Position numbers and translations under genes: made by a program. From an uncultured Lachnospiraceae bacterium (GTDB taxonomy: Bacteria; Bacillota; Clostridia; Lachnospirales; Lachnospiraceae): a stretch of DNA of 50,577 nt. The notes beneath the pieces are model-generated. The model searched no databases, was not told the origin of the DNA, and saw only the letters and a list, made by a program, of their open reading frames with translations. The stretch lies in NCBI GenBank assembly GCA_902790935.1, contig CADATP010000042.1:1-50577 (forward strand), in the 5' to 3' direction. Below, piece after piece: positions 7,853 to 16,787 of this stretch; the stretch's first letter is position 1; each line of letters opens with the position of its first letter.

Positions 7853-9457
7853 TTAATTTCCGGAAGTCTGCTCGGAGGTTGATTCCTCGGAGCCGGTTTC
7901 TGCGCCTTCTTCGGAAACTGCTTCTGATTCTGCCTGGGTCCCCACGTCTCTTGCGGCGTCATATCCTGCAAGCATCGAATCGTAGGAGCTTATAAGCTCT
8001 TCGCGCTTTGCGTCGTCAAACTGAGAGAAGATCTGTTCTCTGGTAAGAATCTTGTCGCCGAAGATGGTAGTTGCTCTTTCCTGAAGCTTGTCGTAGCTGA
8101 GGTAGAAGCCGCCGTGACCGTACACGCCGTGTTTTCCGGCAAGTTCAGCGGAATAATCTTCGAGGAGGTAGGTCCTTTCATATCTCAATGGGTTCCAGCT
8201 GTAGTGGTTTACAAGAGGAACGATTCCGCACTGGTCCTTGGTAATAGAGATTCCTTCTTCGGTAACATGGAAGGAAACCCAGGCAAGTCCCTCTAAGAGG
8301 ACATCCGTTGACTGGTTCTGAGTTGAAACGTAGTTTCCTAAGGAGTAGTAGCAAAGGCTCTCGTTTCCGTTGTCAGATGTGATCCATTCAACGGGTTCGG
8401 GTACGTGGGGGTGCGCTCCGATGATAACATCGGCTCCGGCCTCGGTCATCTGCTTAGCCCAGCTGACCTGATAATCGGTAGGGGTGGTTGTGTACTCAAC
8501 TCCCCAGTGGGGGCAGACGATAACGACATCCGCTACTGTCTTTGCAAGTTTGATATCCTCAAGTACCTGAGGGTTAAGCTCGGTAAAGTTGATGTATCTT
8601 GTATCGGGATTCCAGGTTGTAAGGAAATCCAGATGTCCCTCGGAGGAGGTAGGATAAATCTCGGTATTGTTTCCGTAGGTGTAGTTAAGGATGGCGAAGG
8701 TGTAATCCTTAATCTTTAAAAGTCCGATTCTTGAATAATCATACTTGTCATTGCAGACAGCCGAAATGGCAGCTTCCTCGGGAGTAACATCAGAAGCGGT
8801 ATCGTCGGTCTCAAGGACGATATTTACGCCCTGCTCTCCGGTAACGGTGTGAGGGATCTTTGAGGTTATATTCTCCCCGTGGATACCTGCGATAAGTACC
8901 TGAGGGTAGTTGTTATGCATATAATCGTAGAAATTATAGAGGCCGCTGATACCCATATCTGTAGCATGGTTTGTGGCACCGAGCATAACATTGAATCCGA
9001 ATTTTGCTATCGAGTCTCCGACTTCGGTAGGAGTATTGAAAACGGGGTAGCTCTGGAAGCCTCTGTCGTTTCCGCCGAAGGGAGTCTCCTGGTTGATTAT
9101 CCTGATGTCGGAAAGAGAAAGAAGGTCCTGGATTCCGAGGAACTCATGGTCATAGTTCCTTGTTCCGTCCGCCTGTTCACCGGATCTGATAACGCCTGTG
9201 TGGTACAGATTGTCGCCTACCATTAAAAGGTGGATATCGTACTCCTCAAAAGGCGGTTCCGGTTCGGGTTCAGGTTCAGGCTCGGGTTCGGGCTCGGCGA
9301 TTTCTTCGGGGGTTATTTCTGTTTCTTCCGCGACAGTCTCCTCGTTGCTGCCGGAACGGTTTAGTTTAAGCTTTCCGGAAGAGATCAGATAAGCACCCAC
9401 AGCTATTAAAATCAATAAAATGGGTAAAATAATAAATAAAGACTTGAATTTTTTCAT
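7853..9457 (-). CDS. CapA-family (poly-gamma-glutamate synthesis type) metallophosphatase-like surface protein
   Basis: This 534-residue protein starts with a membrane anchor (residues 5-26). A Glu-rich linker follows, with eight Glu-Pro repeats (54-69), and then a CapA domain. That domain shows LLMVGDNLYHTG (77-88), INQETPFGG, TNHATDMG, CPHWGVEY and IIGAHPHVPEPVEW, the conserved Asp/Asn/His positions of the calcineurin-like CapA fold. The C-terminal 40 residues are acidic and Ser/Glu-rich. In Bacillus CapA takes part in poly-gamma-glutamate capsule export, but single CapA homologues are common in Clostridia without capB/capC, and neither gene is seen here. No Shine-Dalgarno sequence precedes the ATG. 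The start is fixed by the clear membrane anchor, so a leaderless or very short-leader transcript is possible. Confidence 0.82.
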   Translation of the reverse strand: MKKFKSLFIILPILLILIAVGAYLISSGKLKLNRSGSNEETVAEETEITPEEIAEPEPEPEPEPEPEPPFEEYDIHLLMVGDNLYHTGVIRSGEQADGTRNYDHEFLGIQDLLSLSDIRIINQETPFGGNDRGFQSYPVFNTPTEVGDSIAKFGFNVMLGATNHATDMGISGLYNFYDYMHNNYPQVLIAGIHGENITSKIPHTVTGEQGVNIVLETDDTASDVTPEEAAISAVCNDKYDYSRIGLLKIKDYTFAILNYTYGNNTEIYPTSSEGHLDFLTTWNPDTRYINFTELNPQVLEDIKLAKTVADVVIVCPHWGVEYTTTPTDYQVSWAKQMTEAGADVIIGAHPHVPEPVEWITSDNGNESLCYYSLGNYVSTQNQSTDVLLEGLAWVSFHVTEEGISITKDQCGIVPLVNHYSWNPLRYERTYLLEDYSAELAGKHGVYGHGGFYLSYDKLQERATTIFGDKILTREQIFSQFDDAKREELISSYDSMLAGYDAARDVGTQAESEAVSEEGAETGSEESTSEQTSGN

Positions 9458-9520
9458 GTAGGTATTGTATCATAGGATTGTTACAAATTGTTTAACAATA
9501 ACACTTAAAATATTAAAAAA
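9458..9520. promoter_or_regulatory. Divergent promoter region with palindrome, no ribosome binding sites
   Basis: Only 63 nt separate two divergent cell-wall genes. ATTGTT-T-AACAAT (9487-9499) is a perfect 6-bp inverted repeat. Leftward, TTGTTA-N18-TATGAT would start transcription a few nt before the capA-like ATG. Rightward, TTGTTT (9488-9493)-N17-TATTAA (9511-9516) would start at or next to ATG 9521. Neither ATG has a GG-rich site in front. Confidence 0.4.
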
Positions 9521-10939
9521 ATGTTACAAACGATAAAGAGAAAAATTTATAGAGGGTTAGCAATCGGAACTGTAGCGGCAGTTATGGGTACAGTGCCTGC
9601 CATCAACACCTTTGCTACCGAGAAACAGGTTGCCGGAGACGGCGGTGCATCAGCTGTATTATCCGTCCTTGGTAATTCATATGATAAAAAGACTGTAGAG
9701 TCCGATATGATGGGGGTTGTAACCTCCAGTGCCGCAGAGCTCGATATCGAGTTTGATATGTCAATCTACGAAGAGGAGTATGCAAACTTCGCCATCGCTA
9801 ACGTAAGTGATTTTATCAATGTAAGGTCACAGGCCACTACTGAGTCGGAGATTGTCGGACATATGTACAACGGCTCTGTATGTGAGATACTTGACAGAGT
9901 AGAGGCTTCCGATGGAATCTGGTTTAACGTAATATCCGGAAATGTGGAAGGATTCGTAAGGTCCGACTTCTTTATATATGGAGATGAAGCCCTCGAGGTT
10001 ATCGAGGATTATGTTAAAAAGGTGGCTGTTGTTCAGTGTAACCTTTTAAACGTAAGAGCGGAAGCCAATACGGATGCGACTGTCATCGGCTCTGTCAAAT
10101 CCGGGGACAAGCTTGATGTATCCGAGGACGAGGATATTCGTGCGGAGAGATTGAGCCGTGCGAAAAAGGCTGACGATACCGAGGGTGAGGAAGCCGAAAA
10201 TATCGAAGAGACCGAAACTCCCACCACCGAATCTGTTGCGTCAAGCAGCGCAGCGGGGAATGGTGCTGAAGAAACAGCCGGCGCTGATGATTCAGAAGAC
10301 GCAAATACAGAGACTGAAGAGGAAAAGCCTCTTGAGTGGGTTAAGGTTAATTATACAAGAGATAAAGAAGGCTATGTATGTCTTGATTATGTAACGATCC
10401 AGGAAAGCTACGTTACCGCAAAGACTATCGAAGAGGAGCGCGCGGAAGCAGAGGCTAAGAGAAAGGCCGAAGCAGACAGACGCGCAGCGGCAGCGGCGGC
10501 TGCAGCAGCTGCTGCGGCAGCACAGGCAATCGCCGAGGATACTACAATATCATCCGGCGTATCCGCGGGATCAAGCAGTGACATCAGAAGCAGCATTATT
10601 GAGTACGCTAAATCTTATGTCGGAACAAGATACGTGATGGGCGGTCAGAGCCTTTCAGGCGGTACGGACTGTAGCGGATTTACTTCTTACGTACTTGCAA
10701 ACTTCGGTTACAGCGTAGGAAGAACACCATCCAGCCAGTACAACAACGCCGGAAGAAGCATCTCCCTTTCCGAGGCTCAGCCCGGAGATATAATCTGCTA
10801 CGGCAGCGGCGGATGCTCACACGTAGCTTTGTACATCGGGGATAACCAGATCGTTCACGAAGCAAACTCCAGACTCGGATGCTGCATCAGCGGTATCAAC
10901 TTTATGAACATCGTAGGTGTAAAGAACGTTATCGACTGA
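9521..10939 (+). CDS. Secreted SH3 / NlpC-P60 peptidoglycan hydrolase
   Basis: This is a probable D,L-endopeptidase that cuts peptidoglycan stem peptides. The 472 residues begin with a signal peptide (1-33, ending TFA). A bacterial SH3 domain follows (about 92-153). The second SH3 (starting 168) is interrupted by an acidic Glu/Ala/Ser-rich stretch at about 202-270 and resumes at EWVKVNYTRDKEGYVCLDYV. Next come a charged helix and a 13-residue Ala run (about 300-336). The catalytic NlpC/P60 domain has Cys384 in GGTDCSGF, His434 in CSHVALYIG and His446 in IVHEANS, a complete triad. The ATG lacks a visible Shine-Dalgarno site. A strong terminator follows, so the gene is monocistronic. Confidence 0.92.
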   Translation: MLQTIKRKIYRGLAIGTVAAVMGTVPAINTFATEKQVAGDGGASAVLSVLGNSYDKKTVESDMMGVVTSSAAELDIEFDMSIYEEEYANFAIANVSDFINVRSQATTESEIVGHMYNGSVCEILDRVEASDGIWFNVISGNVEGFVRSDFFIYGDEALEVIEDYVKKVAVVQCNLLNVRAEANTDATVIGSVKSGDKLDVSEDEDIRAERLSRAKKADDTEGEEAENIEETETPTTESVASSSAAGNGAEETAGADDSEDANTETEEEKPLEWVKVNYTRDKEGYVCLDYVTIQESYVTAKTIEEERAEAEAKRKAEADRRAAAAAAAAAAAAAQAIAEDTTISSGVSAGSSSDIRSSIIEYAKSYVGTRYVMGGQSLSGGTDCSGFTSYVLANFGYSVGRTPSSQYNNAGRSISLSEAQPGDIICYGSGGCSHVALYIGDNQIVHEANSRLGCCISGINFMNIVGVKNVID

Positions 10940-10975
10940 TAAAAGCTTGGAAACGACCGAAAACAACGATTATTT

Positions 10976-11004
10976 AAGGCGGAACCTGAATGGCTCCGCC
11001 TTTT
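10976..11004 (+). terminator. Intrinsic terminator after the NlpC/P60 gene
   Basis: AAGGCGGA (10976-10983) pairs with TCCGCCTT (10995-11002), with two more G-C pairs above a mismatch. TTTT follows. Confidence 0.85.
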
Positions 11005-11047
11005 GTGCATTTATAACAAAATTAAGCCTGAAACTTCTCATTTCAAA

Positions 11048-11166
11048 CCGGTTTCCTTAAAGCCGCTGTTTTTAACAATATTTCACAAAGAATATCAAAA
11101 TAGTTTCTGAATTCGCCGCAGTATGCATAAAAACTTAATGCGAAAATCCGGTTTCCGTAGTAAAAT
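11048..11166 (+). promoter_or_regulatory. Upstream region of the glycerol operon with 100-bp-spaced direct repeats
   Basis: CCGGTTTCC occurs at 11048-11056 and again at 11148-11156, exactly 100 bp apart; the first copy lies in the palindrome AAACCGGTTT. A possible -10, TAAAAT (11161-11166), follows the second copy, but no good -35 is seen. These could be activator or repressor sites for the glycerol genes. Confidence 0.25.
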
Positions 11167-11201
11167 ATAACTATAAATTGATAGAAATGCGGGGTAAATA
11201 T

Positions 11202-12635
11202 ATGCAAGATATCATAATTATCGGGGCGGGAGTCACGGGATGCGCTATTGCAAGGGAACTTTCGAGGTATGAGCTTGATGTCTGCGTAATTGAAAAAAGC
11301 AGTGATGTCTGTGAAGGAACCTCAAAGGCGAACAGCGGAATTGTGCATGCGGGATACGACGCAAAGCCCGGATCCCTTAAGGCTAAGCTAAATGTTCGGG
11401 GAAATGAGATGATGGAACAGCTCTCTAAAGATCTGGATTTTCCTTTTAAGAGAAACGGATCTTTGGTTCTTTGTTTTGATGCAAAGGACAAAGGACAGCT
11501 CGAACGCCTTTTAGAGCAGGGACGTCAAAATGGCGTAAAGGACCTGCGGATAATTACCGGGGATGAGGCAAGGAAAATCGAACCCGAGCTTTCGGATGAG
11601 GTATGCTTTGCACTGTACGCTCCCACGGGAGGGATAGTATGTCCGTTTAACCTTACCATTGCTCTTGCTGAAAACGCGGCGGTTAATGGGGTTAAGTTTC
11701 ATCTTGATACCGAGGTAATAGGCGTTTCAAAGGAAAATGACGGATATCTTGTAAAAACATCAAAGGGCGATTTTAAAAGCCGCATCGTAGTTAATGCTTC
11801 CGGTGTCTATGCCGCGAAGATCCACAATCTTGTTTCCGATGAAAAAATAAATATTGTGCCGAGAAAGGGTGAGTACTGTCTCTTCGACAAGACGGTAGGC
11901 GGCCTCGTTTCTTCTACGATTTTCCAGCTTCCCACAAAGTACGGAAAAGGTGTTTTGGTAACTCCTACTGTTCACGGAAATCTCCTTGTAGGACCCAATG
12001 CCGTAGATATAGATGATTTTGAGGGCGTTAATACAACTGCCGAAGGATTATCCGATATATTAAAGCGCGGCGGCCTTAGCGTAAAGCAGCTCCCCACAAG
12101 GCAGATCATCACATCCTTTGCGGGACTTCGCGCCCACGAAGACAAAGGAGATTTTGTGATCGGGGAAGCAAAAGATGCTCCGGGATTTTTCGATGCGGCG
12201 GGTATCGAGTCGCCGGGTCTATCCTGCGCTCCGGCCATAGGAGAGTATATGGCGGATATGATAGTTGAAAAATATCCCGCAAAAAGGAAAGAAAACTTCG
12301 TTTCAAAGAGAAAAGGGATTCCTTCTATGGCACTGGCTTCTCCCGAAGAGAAAAAGAAGCTGATCGAGGAGAATCATCTGTATGCAAATGTTGTCTGCAG
12401 ATGCGAGCTTGTAACAGAAGGTGAGATAGTTGATTCAATAAAAAGACCACTCGGAGCTACAACTCTTGACGGCGTAAAGAGAAGGACACGCGCCGGAATG
12501 GGAAGGTGCCAGGCAGGCTTTTGTTCTCCGAAGACTGTTGAGATACTTGCCAGGGAACTTGGAGTAGACGAAGGGGAGATTACAAAGAATAACAAAGGCT
12601 CCGAGTTCATCGTAGGAAAGATCAAGGAATTGTAG
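11202..12635 (+). CDS. FAD-dependent glycerol-3-phosphate dehydrogenase-type oxidoreductase (GlpA-like) with BFD [2Fe-2S] domain
   Basis: A GGGG site at 11191 fits ATG 11202; TTG 11178 and ATG 11187 lack a site. The 477 residues start with a Rossmann FAD motif (IIIIGAGVTGCAIAREL). A DAO/GlpA-type fold follows, with SGIVHAGYDAKPGS and FAGLRAHEDKGDFVIGEA. The C-terminal BFD-like domain has Cys399-x-Cys401 and Cys436-x4-Cys441, the ligand spacing for a [2Fe-2S] cluster. With glpK three genes downstream, oxidation of glycerol-3-phosphate to dihydroxyacetone phosphate is the likely role; electrons would pass to the next protein. L-2-hydroxyglutarate oxidase-like activity is an alternative from the fold alone. 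Confidence 0.85.
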   Translation: MQDIIIIGAGVTGCAIARELSRYELDVCVIEKSSDVCEGTSKANSGIVHAGYDAKPGSLKAKLNVRGNEMMEQLSKDLDFPFKRNGSLVLCFDAKDKGQLERLLEQGRQNGVKDLRIITGDEARKIEPELSDEVCFALYAPTGGIVCPFNLTIALAENAAVNGVKFHLDTEVIGVSKENDGYLVKTSKGDFKSRIVVNASGVYAAKIHNLVSDEKINIVPRKGEYCLFDKTVGGLVSSTIFQLPTKYGKGVLVTPTVHGNLLVGPNAVDIDDFEGVNTTAEGLSDILKRGGLSVKQLPTRQIITSFAGLRAHEDKGDFVIGEAKDAPGFFDAAGIESPGLSCAPAIGEYMADMIVEKYPAKRKENFVSKRKGIPSMALASPEEKKKLIEENHLYANVVCRCELVTEGEIVDSIKRPLGATTLDGVKRRTRAGMGRCQAGFCSPKTVEILARELGVDEGEITKNNKGSEFIVGKIKEL

Positions 12636-12706
12636 AATTTGCATAAAGCTGTTTTGGAAAGATAAGCAGCCGTATTACTGATAACCTGAATAAATGGGGT
12701 AAAAAC

Positions 12707-14002
12707 ATGGACAAAGATTTAGTAATAATCGGAGGCGGACCGGCGGGACTTGCCGCCGCTATAGCCGCTAAAGAAGCGGGCGTAAGCGATCTTCTTATAC
12801 TTGAGAGGGACAATAAACTCGGAGGTATTTTAAATCAGTGTATCCACAATGGCTTCGGGCTTCATACTTTTAAAGAGGAGCTTACGGGACCCGAATATGC
12901 TGCGAGATTTATCGACAAGGCTTTAAAGCTGGAGATACCATATAAGTTAGAGACAATGGTTATCGATATATCCAAAGACGGAGAGTATAAGCTGGTTTCC
13001 TATATGAACAGGGAAGAGGGGCTTGTCGTTGTAAGGGCAAAGGCCGTAATCCTTTGTATGGGATGCCGCGAGCGCTCGAGAGGAGCGCTTAACATCCCCG
13101 GATACAGGCCCGCCGGAATCTACACAGCAGGAACAGCCCAAAGGTATGTTAATATTGAAGGCCGTATGCCGGGAAAGGAAGTAGTCATCTTAGGCTCCGG
13201 GGACATCGGACTTATTATGGCAAGGCGCATGACCTTTGAGGGCGCGAAGGTTAAACTTGTGGCGGAGCTGATGCCCTACAGCGGCGGACTTAAGAGAAAT
13301 ATAGCCCAGTGTCTGAACGATTTTGATATACCGCTTCTTTTAAGCCACACGGTAGTAGATATAAAGGGCAAGGAAAGAGTTGAAGCGGTTGTTATCGCCA
13401 AGGTAGATGAAAACTCCAAGCCTGTTCCGGGTACGGAAGAGGAGATAAAGTGTGACACCCTTCTTTTATCCTGCGGACTGATCCCGGAAAACGAGCTCTC
13501 AAACGCTCTGGGAGTCGTGATGAACAGAGTTACCGGCGGACCTTTGGTAAACGAAAGTCTCGAGACGGATATAGAGGGAGTATTTGCCTGCGGAAATGTT
13601 CTTCATGTACATGACCTTGTGGATTATGTATCCGAAGAGTCGGCCCAGGCGGGAAAGAAAGCTGCAGAGTATTTAAAGGCAAAAGAAGGAAAATGCTCTT
13701 GCTCAGAGTCCGGCAACAAGGCGGAAGCTTCCATAAAGATAAACGCTGTGGATGGAGTGCGCTACACGGTGCCATCGGTTATAAGGCTTTCCCGTATGGA
13801 GGATAGACAGACTGTCAGGTTCCGTGTCGGAGCCGTATATAAAAAGGCCGCGATTCAGGTACTTGCCGGGGACAAGGAGATAATGAATCTTAAAAAGGCA
13901 GCCCTTGCTCCGGGAGAGATGGAGCAGGTAATACTTCAAAAGTCGGTTCTTGAAGCGCTGCCGGATCTAACCGAAGTAACCATCAGAGTTAAGACGGACT
14001 GA
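12707..14002 (+). CDS. NAD(P)/FAD-dependent oxidoreductase, thioredoxin-reductase-like, glycerol operon partner
   Basis: This 431-residue protein begins with an FAD-binding motif (LVIIGGGPAGLAAAIAAKEAG). It has CMGCRERSRG with Cys117 and Cys120, and a second dinucleotide-binding motif (VVILGSGDIGLIMARRM) for NAD(P)H. VFACGNVLHVHDLVDYVSEE is the C-terminal FAD-contact segment. A further Cys pair, KCSCSE, lies near 325, followed by a beta-rich tail. Proteins of this kind are regularly encoded between a GlpA-like gene and a DUF1667 gene in Clostridia and spirochaetes, and probably pass electrons from glycerol-3-phosphate oxidation to NAD. The arrangement parallels GlpA-GlpB-GlpC functionally, but the sequence is not GlpB. 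GGGG lies 7 nt upstream of the ATG. Confidence 0.85.
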   Translation: MDKDLVIIGGGPAGLAAAIAAKEAGVSDLLILERDNKLGGILNQCIHNGFGLHTFKEELTGPEYAARFIDKALKLEIPYKLETMVIDISKDGEYKLVSYMNREEGLVVVRAKAVILCMGCRERSRGALNIPGYRPAGIYTAGTAQRYVNIEGRMPGKEVVILGSGDIGLIMARRMTFEGAKVKLVAELMPYSGGLKRNIAQCLNDFDIPLLLSHTVVDIKGKERVEAVVIAKVDENSKPVPGTEEEIKCDTLLLSCGLIPENELSNALGVVMNRVTGGPLVNESLETDIEGVFACGNVLHVHDLVDYVSEESAQAGKKAAEYLKAKEGKCSCSESGNKAEASIKINAVDGVRYTVPSVIRLSRMEDRQTVRFRVGAVYKKAAIQVLAGDKEIMNLKKAALAPGEMEQVILQKSVLEALPDLTEVTIRVKTD

Positions 14003-14095
14003 CGTTTCCTGATGCATCCCGTCTGCTATGGGCAGATAATGGGAAAAGGAAGAATATGAGCTGCAGTAATAAAGAGAAATTTCTGGAGAAACAAT

Positions 14096-14458
14096 ATGAC
14101 GGAAACAAAAGAATTTACATGTATAAGATGCCCGCTGGGCTGTAACGTTGTTGCAACCCTTGATGATGGAAAGATAGTAAGTATTACGGGGAATACCTGC
14201 CCGAGGGGTGCGGAGTATGTTACAAACGAGCTTACCGACCCGAGAAGGATCGTAACCAGCCTTGTTAAGGTAACCGGCGGTGAGAGAAGCGTTGTCCCCG
14301 TAAAGACAAAAACGGATATTCCAAAGGGAAAGATTTTTGAGTGTCTTGAGGAATTAAAAAAGGTCACCGTATCTGCGCCTGTAACCATCGGGGATGTTGT
14401 GCTCGCAAATGTCTGCGACACAGGGGTGGATATTGTCGCCACGGCTAATATCGAGTAA
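14096..14458 (+). CDS. DUF1667 small iron-sulfur-type protein
   Basis: This 120-residue protein is a full-length DUF1667 member. Its N terminus holds Cys9-x2-Cys12-x3-Cys16 (CIRCPLGC) and Cys35 in GNTCPRGAEYV. This four-cysteine pattern resembles the N-terminal [4Fe-4S] site of molybdopterin oxidoreductases. The rest is the DUF1667 core (RRIVTSLVKV, PVKTKTDIPKGKIFE). It lies 93 nt after the FAD oxidoreductase and 33 nt before glpK in the same direction. Its constant company with GlpA-like enzymes suggests that it is an electron-transfer subunit of the glycerol-3-phosphate dehydrogenase; that role is inferred. GGAGA precedes the ATG. Confidence 0.88.
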   Translation: MTETKEFTCIRCPLGCNVVATLDDGKIVSITGNTCPRGAEYVTNELTDPRRIVTSLVKVTGGERSVVPVKTKTDIPKGKIFECLEELKKVTVSAPVTIGDVVLANVCDTGVDIVATANIE

Positions 14459-14491
14459 AATATAAAGCAAATGTTTTAAGGGGTATTTACA

Positions 14492-15988
14492 ATGAAAACC
14501 AAGTATATTATGGCGCTGGATCAGGGAACCACAAGCTCCCGCTGCATCCTTTTTGATAAGCAGGGAAATATCTGCGCGATGAGCCAAAAGGAATTTACGC
14601 AGATTTATCCCAAGCCCGGCTGGGTTGAACACAATCCTATGGAGATCTGGTCATCACAGCTATCCGTAGCTGCGGAATGTATGGCAAATCTCGGAATCGA
14701 CGCCGAAGATATAGCCGCCATCGGAATCACAAATCAGAGAGAGACCACCATCCTTTGGGATAAGCATACAGGCCAGCCTATATATAATGCTATAGTCTGG
14801 CAGTGCAGACGTACGTCGGATATGATCGACGATCTTAAGAAGGACGGCTTTGACAATAAGATAAGAGCAAAGACTGGTCTTATCCCGGACGCATATTTCA
14901 GTGCTTCAAAGATCGCATGGATCCTTGATAATGTTAAGGGAGCAAGAGAAAAGGCGGAAAAAGGTGATATACTTTTCGGAACCGTTGATACCTGGCTTAT
15001 CTGGAATCTGACAAGAGGCGCTGTGCACGTAACGGACTATACCAATGCTTCAAGAACGATGCTCTTTGATATCCATAAGCTTTGCTGGGACAAGGATATT
15101 ATGAAAAGGTTTAATATACCGGAGTGCATTCTTCCGGAGGTTAAGCCTTCGAGCTGTCTATACGGCCATACGGAAACAAGTGTTTTAGGCGGCGAGATCC
15201 CTATTGCCGGAGCTGCAGGAGATCAGCAGGCTGCTCTCTTTGGACAGTGCTGTTTTGAAAAGGGTGAGGTTAAAAATACCTACGGAACAGGATGCTTTAT
15301 GCTGATGAATACGGGACATGATGCAATCTATTCCACAAGCGGACTTCTTACTACGATTGCTGCTTCGGACTCCGACAATGTGGAGTACGCTCTAGAGGGA
15401 AGCGTGTTTGTAGCGGGAGCAGGTATCCAATGGTTAAGAGATAGTATGAGAATGCTAAAAAGCGCTGCGGCGTCAAGTGAGTACGCGGAAGCTGTTAATG
15501 ATACTGCAGGGGTCTATATTGTTCCTGCCTTTGTAGGCATGGGGGCACCCTATTGGCAGCAGCATGCAAGAGGCATGGTTGTGGGGCTGACAAGAGGCTG
15601 CGAAAAAGAACATTTTGTCAGAGCGATGCTGGAATCCATAGCATACCAGACGATGGACGTCTTAAAGGCTATGGAGGCGGATTGCGGTATTAACTTAAGC
15701 AGACTAAAAGTAGACGGCGGAGCAAGCGCCAATGACTTTCTTATGCAGTTCCAGGCTGATATAATAGATACATTCGTAGACAGACCTGCCAGTGTGGAGA
15801 CTACTGCCCTCGGAGCCGCATATCTTGCGGGACTTGCCGTCGGTTACTACAAGGATAAAGACGAGATCAGAAAGAACTGGCAGCTGGGAAGAACCTTCGA
15901 ACCTGCAATGGAAAAGGAAAAGAAAACAGAACTTATCAAGGGCTGGAAAAGAGCTGTAAAATGCGCCCTTGTATATGCAGAGGATTGA
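14492..15988 (+). CDS. glpK: Glycerol kinase
   Basis: The product phosphorylates glycerol to glycerol-3-phosphate with ATP. At 498 residues it has the normal FGGY-kinase length. It begins with the phosphate-binding [14 protein letters not shown] and shows QCRRTSD, the catalytic region [23 protein letters not shown], the adenosine-site [12 protein letters not shown], and [18 protein letters not shown] near the C terminus. These are specific for GlpK rather than xylulo- or gluconokinase. AGGGG lies about 8 nt upstream of the ATG. It follows the three redox genes, so the operon takes glycerol to dihydroxyacetone phosphate. No glycerol facilitator gene is seen in the window. Confidence 0.96.
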   Translation: MKTKYIMALDQGTTSSRCILFDKQGNICAMSQKEFTQIYPKPGWVEHNPMEIWSSQLSVAAECMANLGIDAEDIAAIGITNQRETTILWDKHTGQPIYNAIVWQCRRTSDMIDDLKKDGFDNKIRAKTGLIPDAYFSASKIAWILDNVKGAREKAEKGDILFGTVDTWLIWNLTRGAVHVTDYTNASRTMLFDIHKLCWDKDIMKRFNIPECILPEVKPSSCLYGHTETSVLGGEIPIAGAAGDQQAALFGQCCFEKGEVKNTYGTGCFMLMNTGHDAIYSTSGLLTTIAASDSDNVEYALEGSVFVAGAGIQWLRDSMRMLKSAAASSEYAEAVNDTAGVYIVPAFVGMGAPYWQQHARGMVVGLTRGCEKEHFVRAMLESIAYQTMDVLKAMEADCGINLSRLKVDGGASANDFLMQFQADIIDTFVDRPASVETTALGAAYLAGLAVGYYKDKDEIRKNWQLGRTFEPAMEKEKKTELIKGWKRAVKCALVYAED

Positions 15989-15997
15989 TAAGGATTT

Positions 15998-16693
15998 ATG
16001 ATCACATTTGTTTTGATACTGGCGATTAGCTCACTATTTGTAAACCCTAAAAAAATATATAAGAAACACAGTCGATACTATCGGACGCTTTTAAATATTT
16101 CGACACAGCTCGCTGTATGGATAATGCGGATAAAGGTTCATGTATCCGGACTTGAAAAGCTTCCCAAGGGAACGAGATTTTTGCTTGTACAAAACCACAG
16201 ATCCAAGTTTGATCCGATCCTTACATGGTACGTTCTTAGAAAATATGATCTTGCTTTCATTTCCAAGGAAGAGAATATGCATATCCCAATCTTCGGAAGG
16301 ATCATCAGGAAATGTTGTTTTATGTCCATTGACAGAAAACATCCGGGAAGAGCCATGGAGACGGTTAAAACAGCTGTAGAGCTGCTTAAGGATGATCAGG
16401 TTTCGATCGGGGTTTACCCGGAAGGAACGCGAAATACCACGCAGGAGCCGCTACTTCCTTTCCACAACTCGATGTTTAAGATAGCGCAAAACGCCGATGT
16501 TCCTATTGTTGTTATGGCGTGCCACGGAACAAGCGCGGTTAAGGACAATTTCCCTAAGAAAAAAAGCCATGTTTACTTTGAGGTCACGGGGGTATTAAAA
16601 CCCGAAGATATCAAGGGATTAAAGACGAATGTCATCGGGGACGAGGTGGCAAGGCAAATCCTGGATTCCCCCATATTTAGAAAAAGTTTATAA
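15998..16693 (+). CDS. PlsC-type 1-acyl-glycerol-3-phosphate acyltransferase
   Basis: This 231-residue protein follows glpK by 9 nt. It has the acyltransferase motif NHRSKFD (His-x4-Asp) around residue 64, an internal hydrophobic stretch, FGRIIRKCCFMSIDR, and YPEGTRN as the glycerol-phosphate-binding block. The N-terminal hydrophobic helix would hold it at the inner face of the membrane. It should acylate lysophosphatidic acid, or a related acceptor, to make phosphatidic acid. Coupling to glpK links the glycerol-3-phosphate supply to lipid synthesis. A second family member is encoded at 46009-46770. Confidence 0.88.
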   Translation: MITFVLILAISSLFVNPKKIYKKHSRYYRTLLNISTQLAVWIMRIKVHVSGLEKLPKGTRFLLVQNHRSKFDPILTWYVLRKYDLAFISKEENMHIPIFGRIIRKCCFMSIDRKHPGRAMETVKTAVELLKDDQVSIGVYPEGTRNTTQEPLLPFHNSMFKIAQNADVPIVVMACHGTSAVKDNFPKKKSHVYFEVTGVLKPEDIKGLKTNVIGDEVARQILDSPIFRKSL

Positions 16694-16722
16694 AAACTTT
16701 AGAGCCCAATTCTTTAAAAATC

Positions 16723-16785
16723 TTCTCACCTGGATTATATTGTTACAGTAACGCACTAAATTTCTGAAAATATGCCGGGTGAGAA
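16723..16785 (+). promoter_or_regulatory. Inverted repeat whose 3' arm contains the ribosome binding site of the RND gene
   Basis: TTCTCACCTGG (16723-16733) and CCGGGTGAGAA (16775-16785) are complementary over 11 bp with one wobble, enclosing 41 nt. The 3' arm holds the GGGTGAG site for ATG 16788. The loop contains a perfect small palindrome GTTAC-A-GTAAC (16742-16752). Folding would hide the ribosome binding site; alternatively the palindrome is an operator. Confidence 0.4.
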
Positions 16786-16787
16786 AG

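Noticed and set aside
9250..9300. Short tandem repeat as a non-coding element or origin
   Set aside because: It encodes the Glu-Pro linker of the CapA-like protein.
10490..10530. GC-rich run as a horizontal-transfer sign
   Set aside because: It is only a 13-codon Ala stretch in the NlpC/P60 protein.
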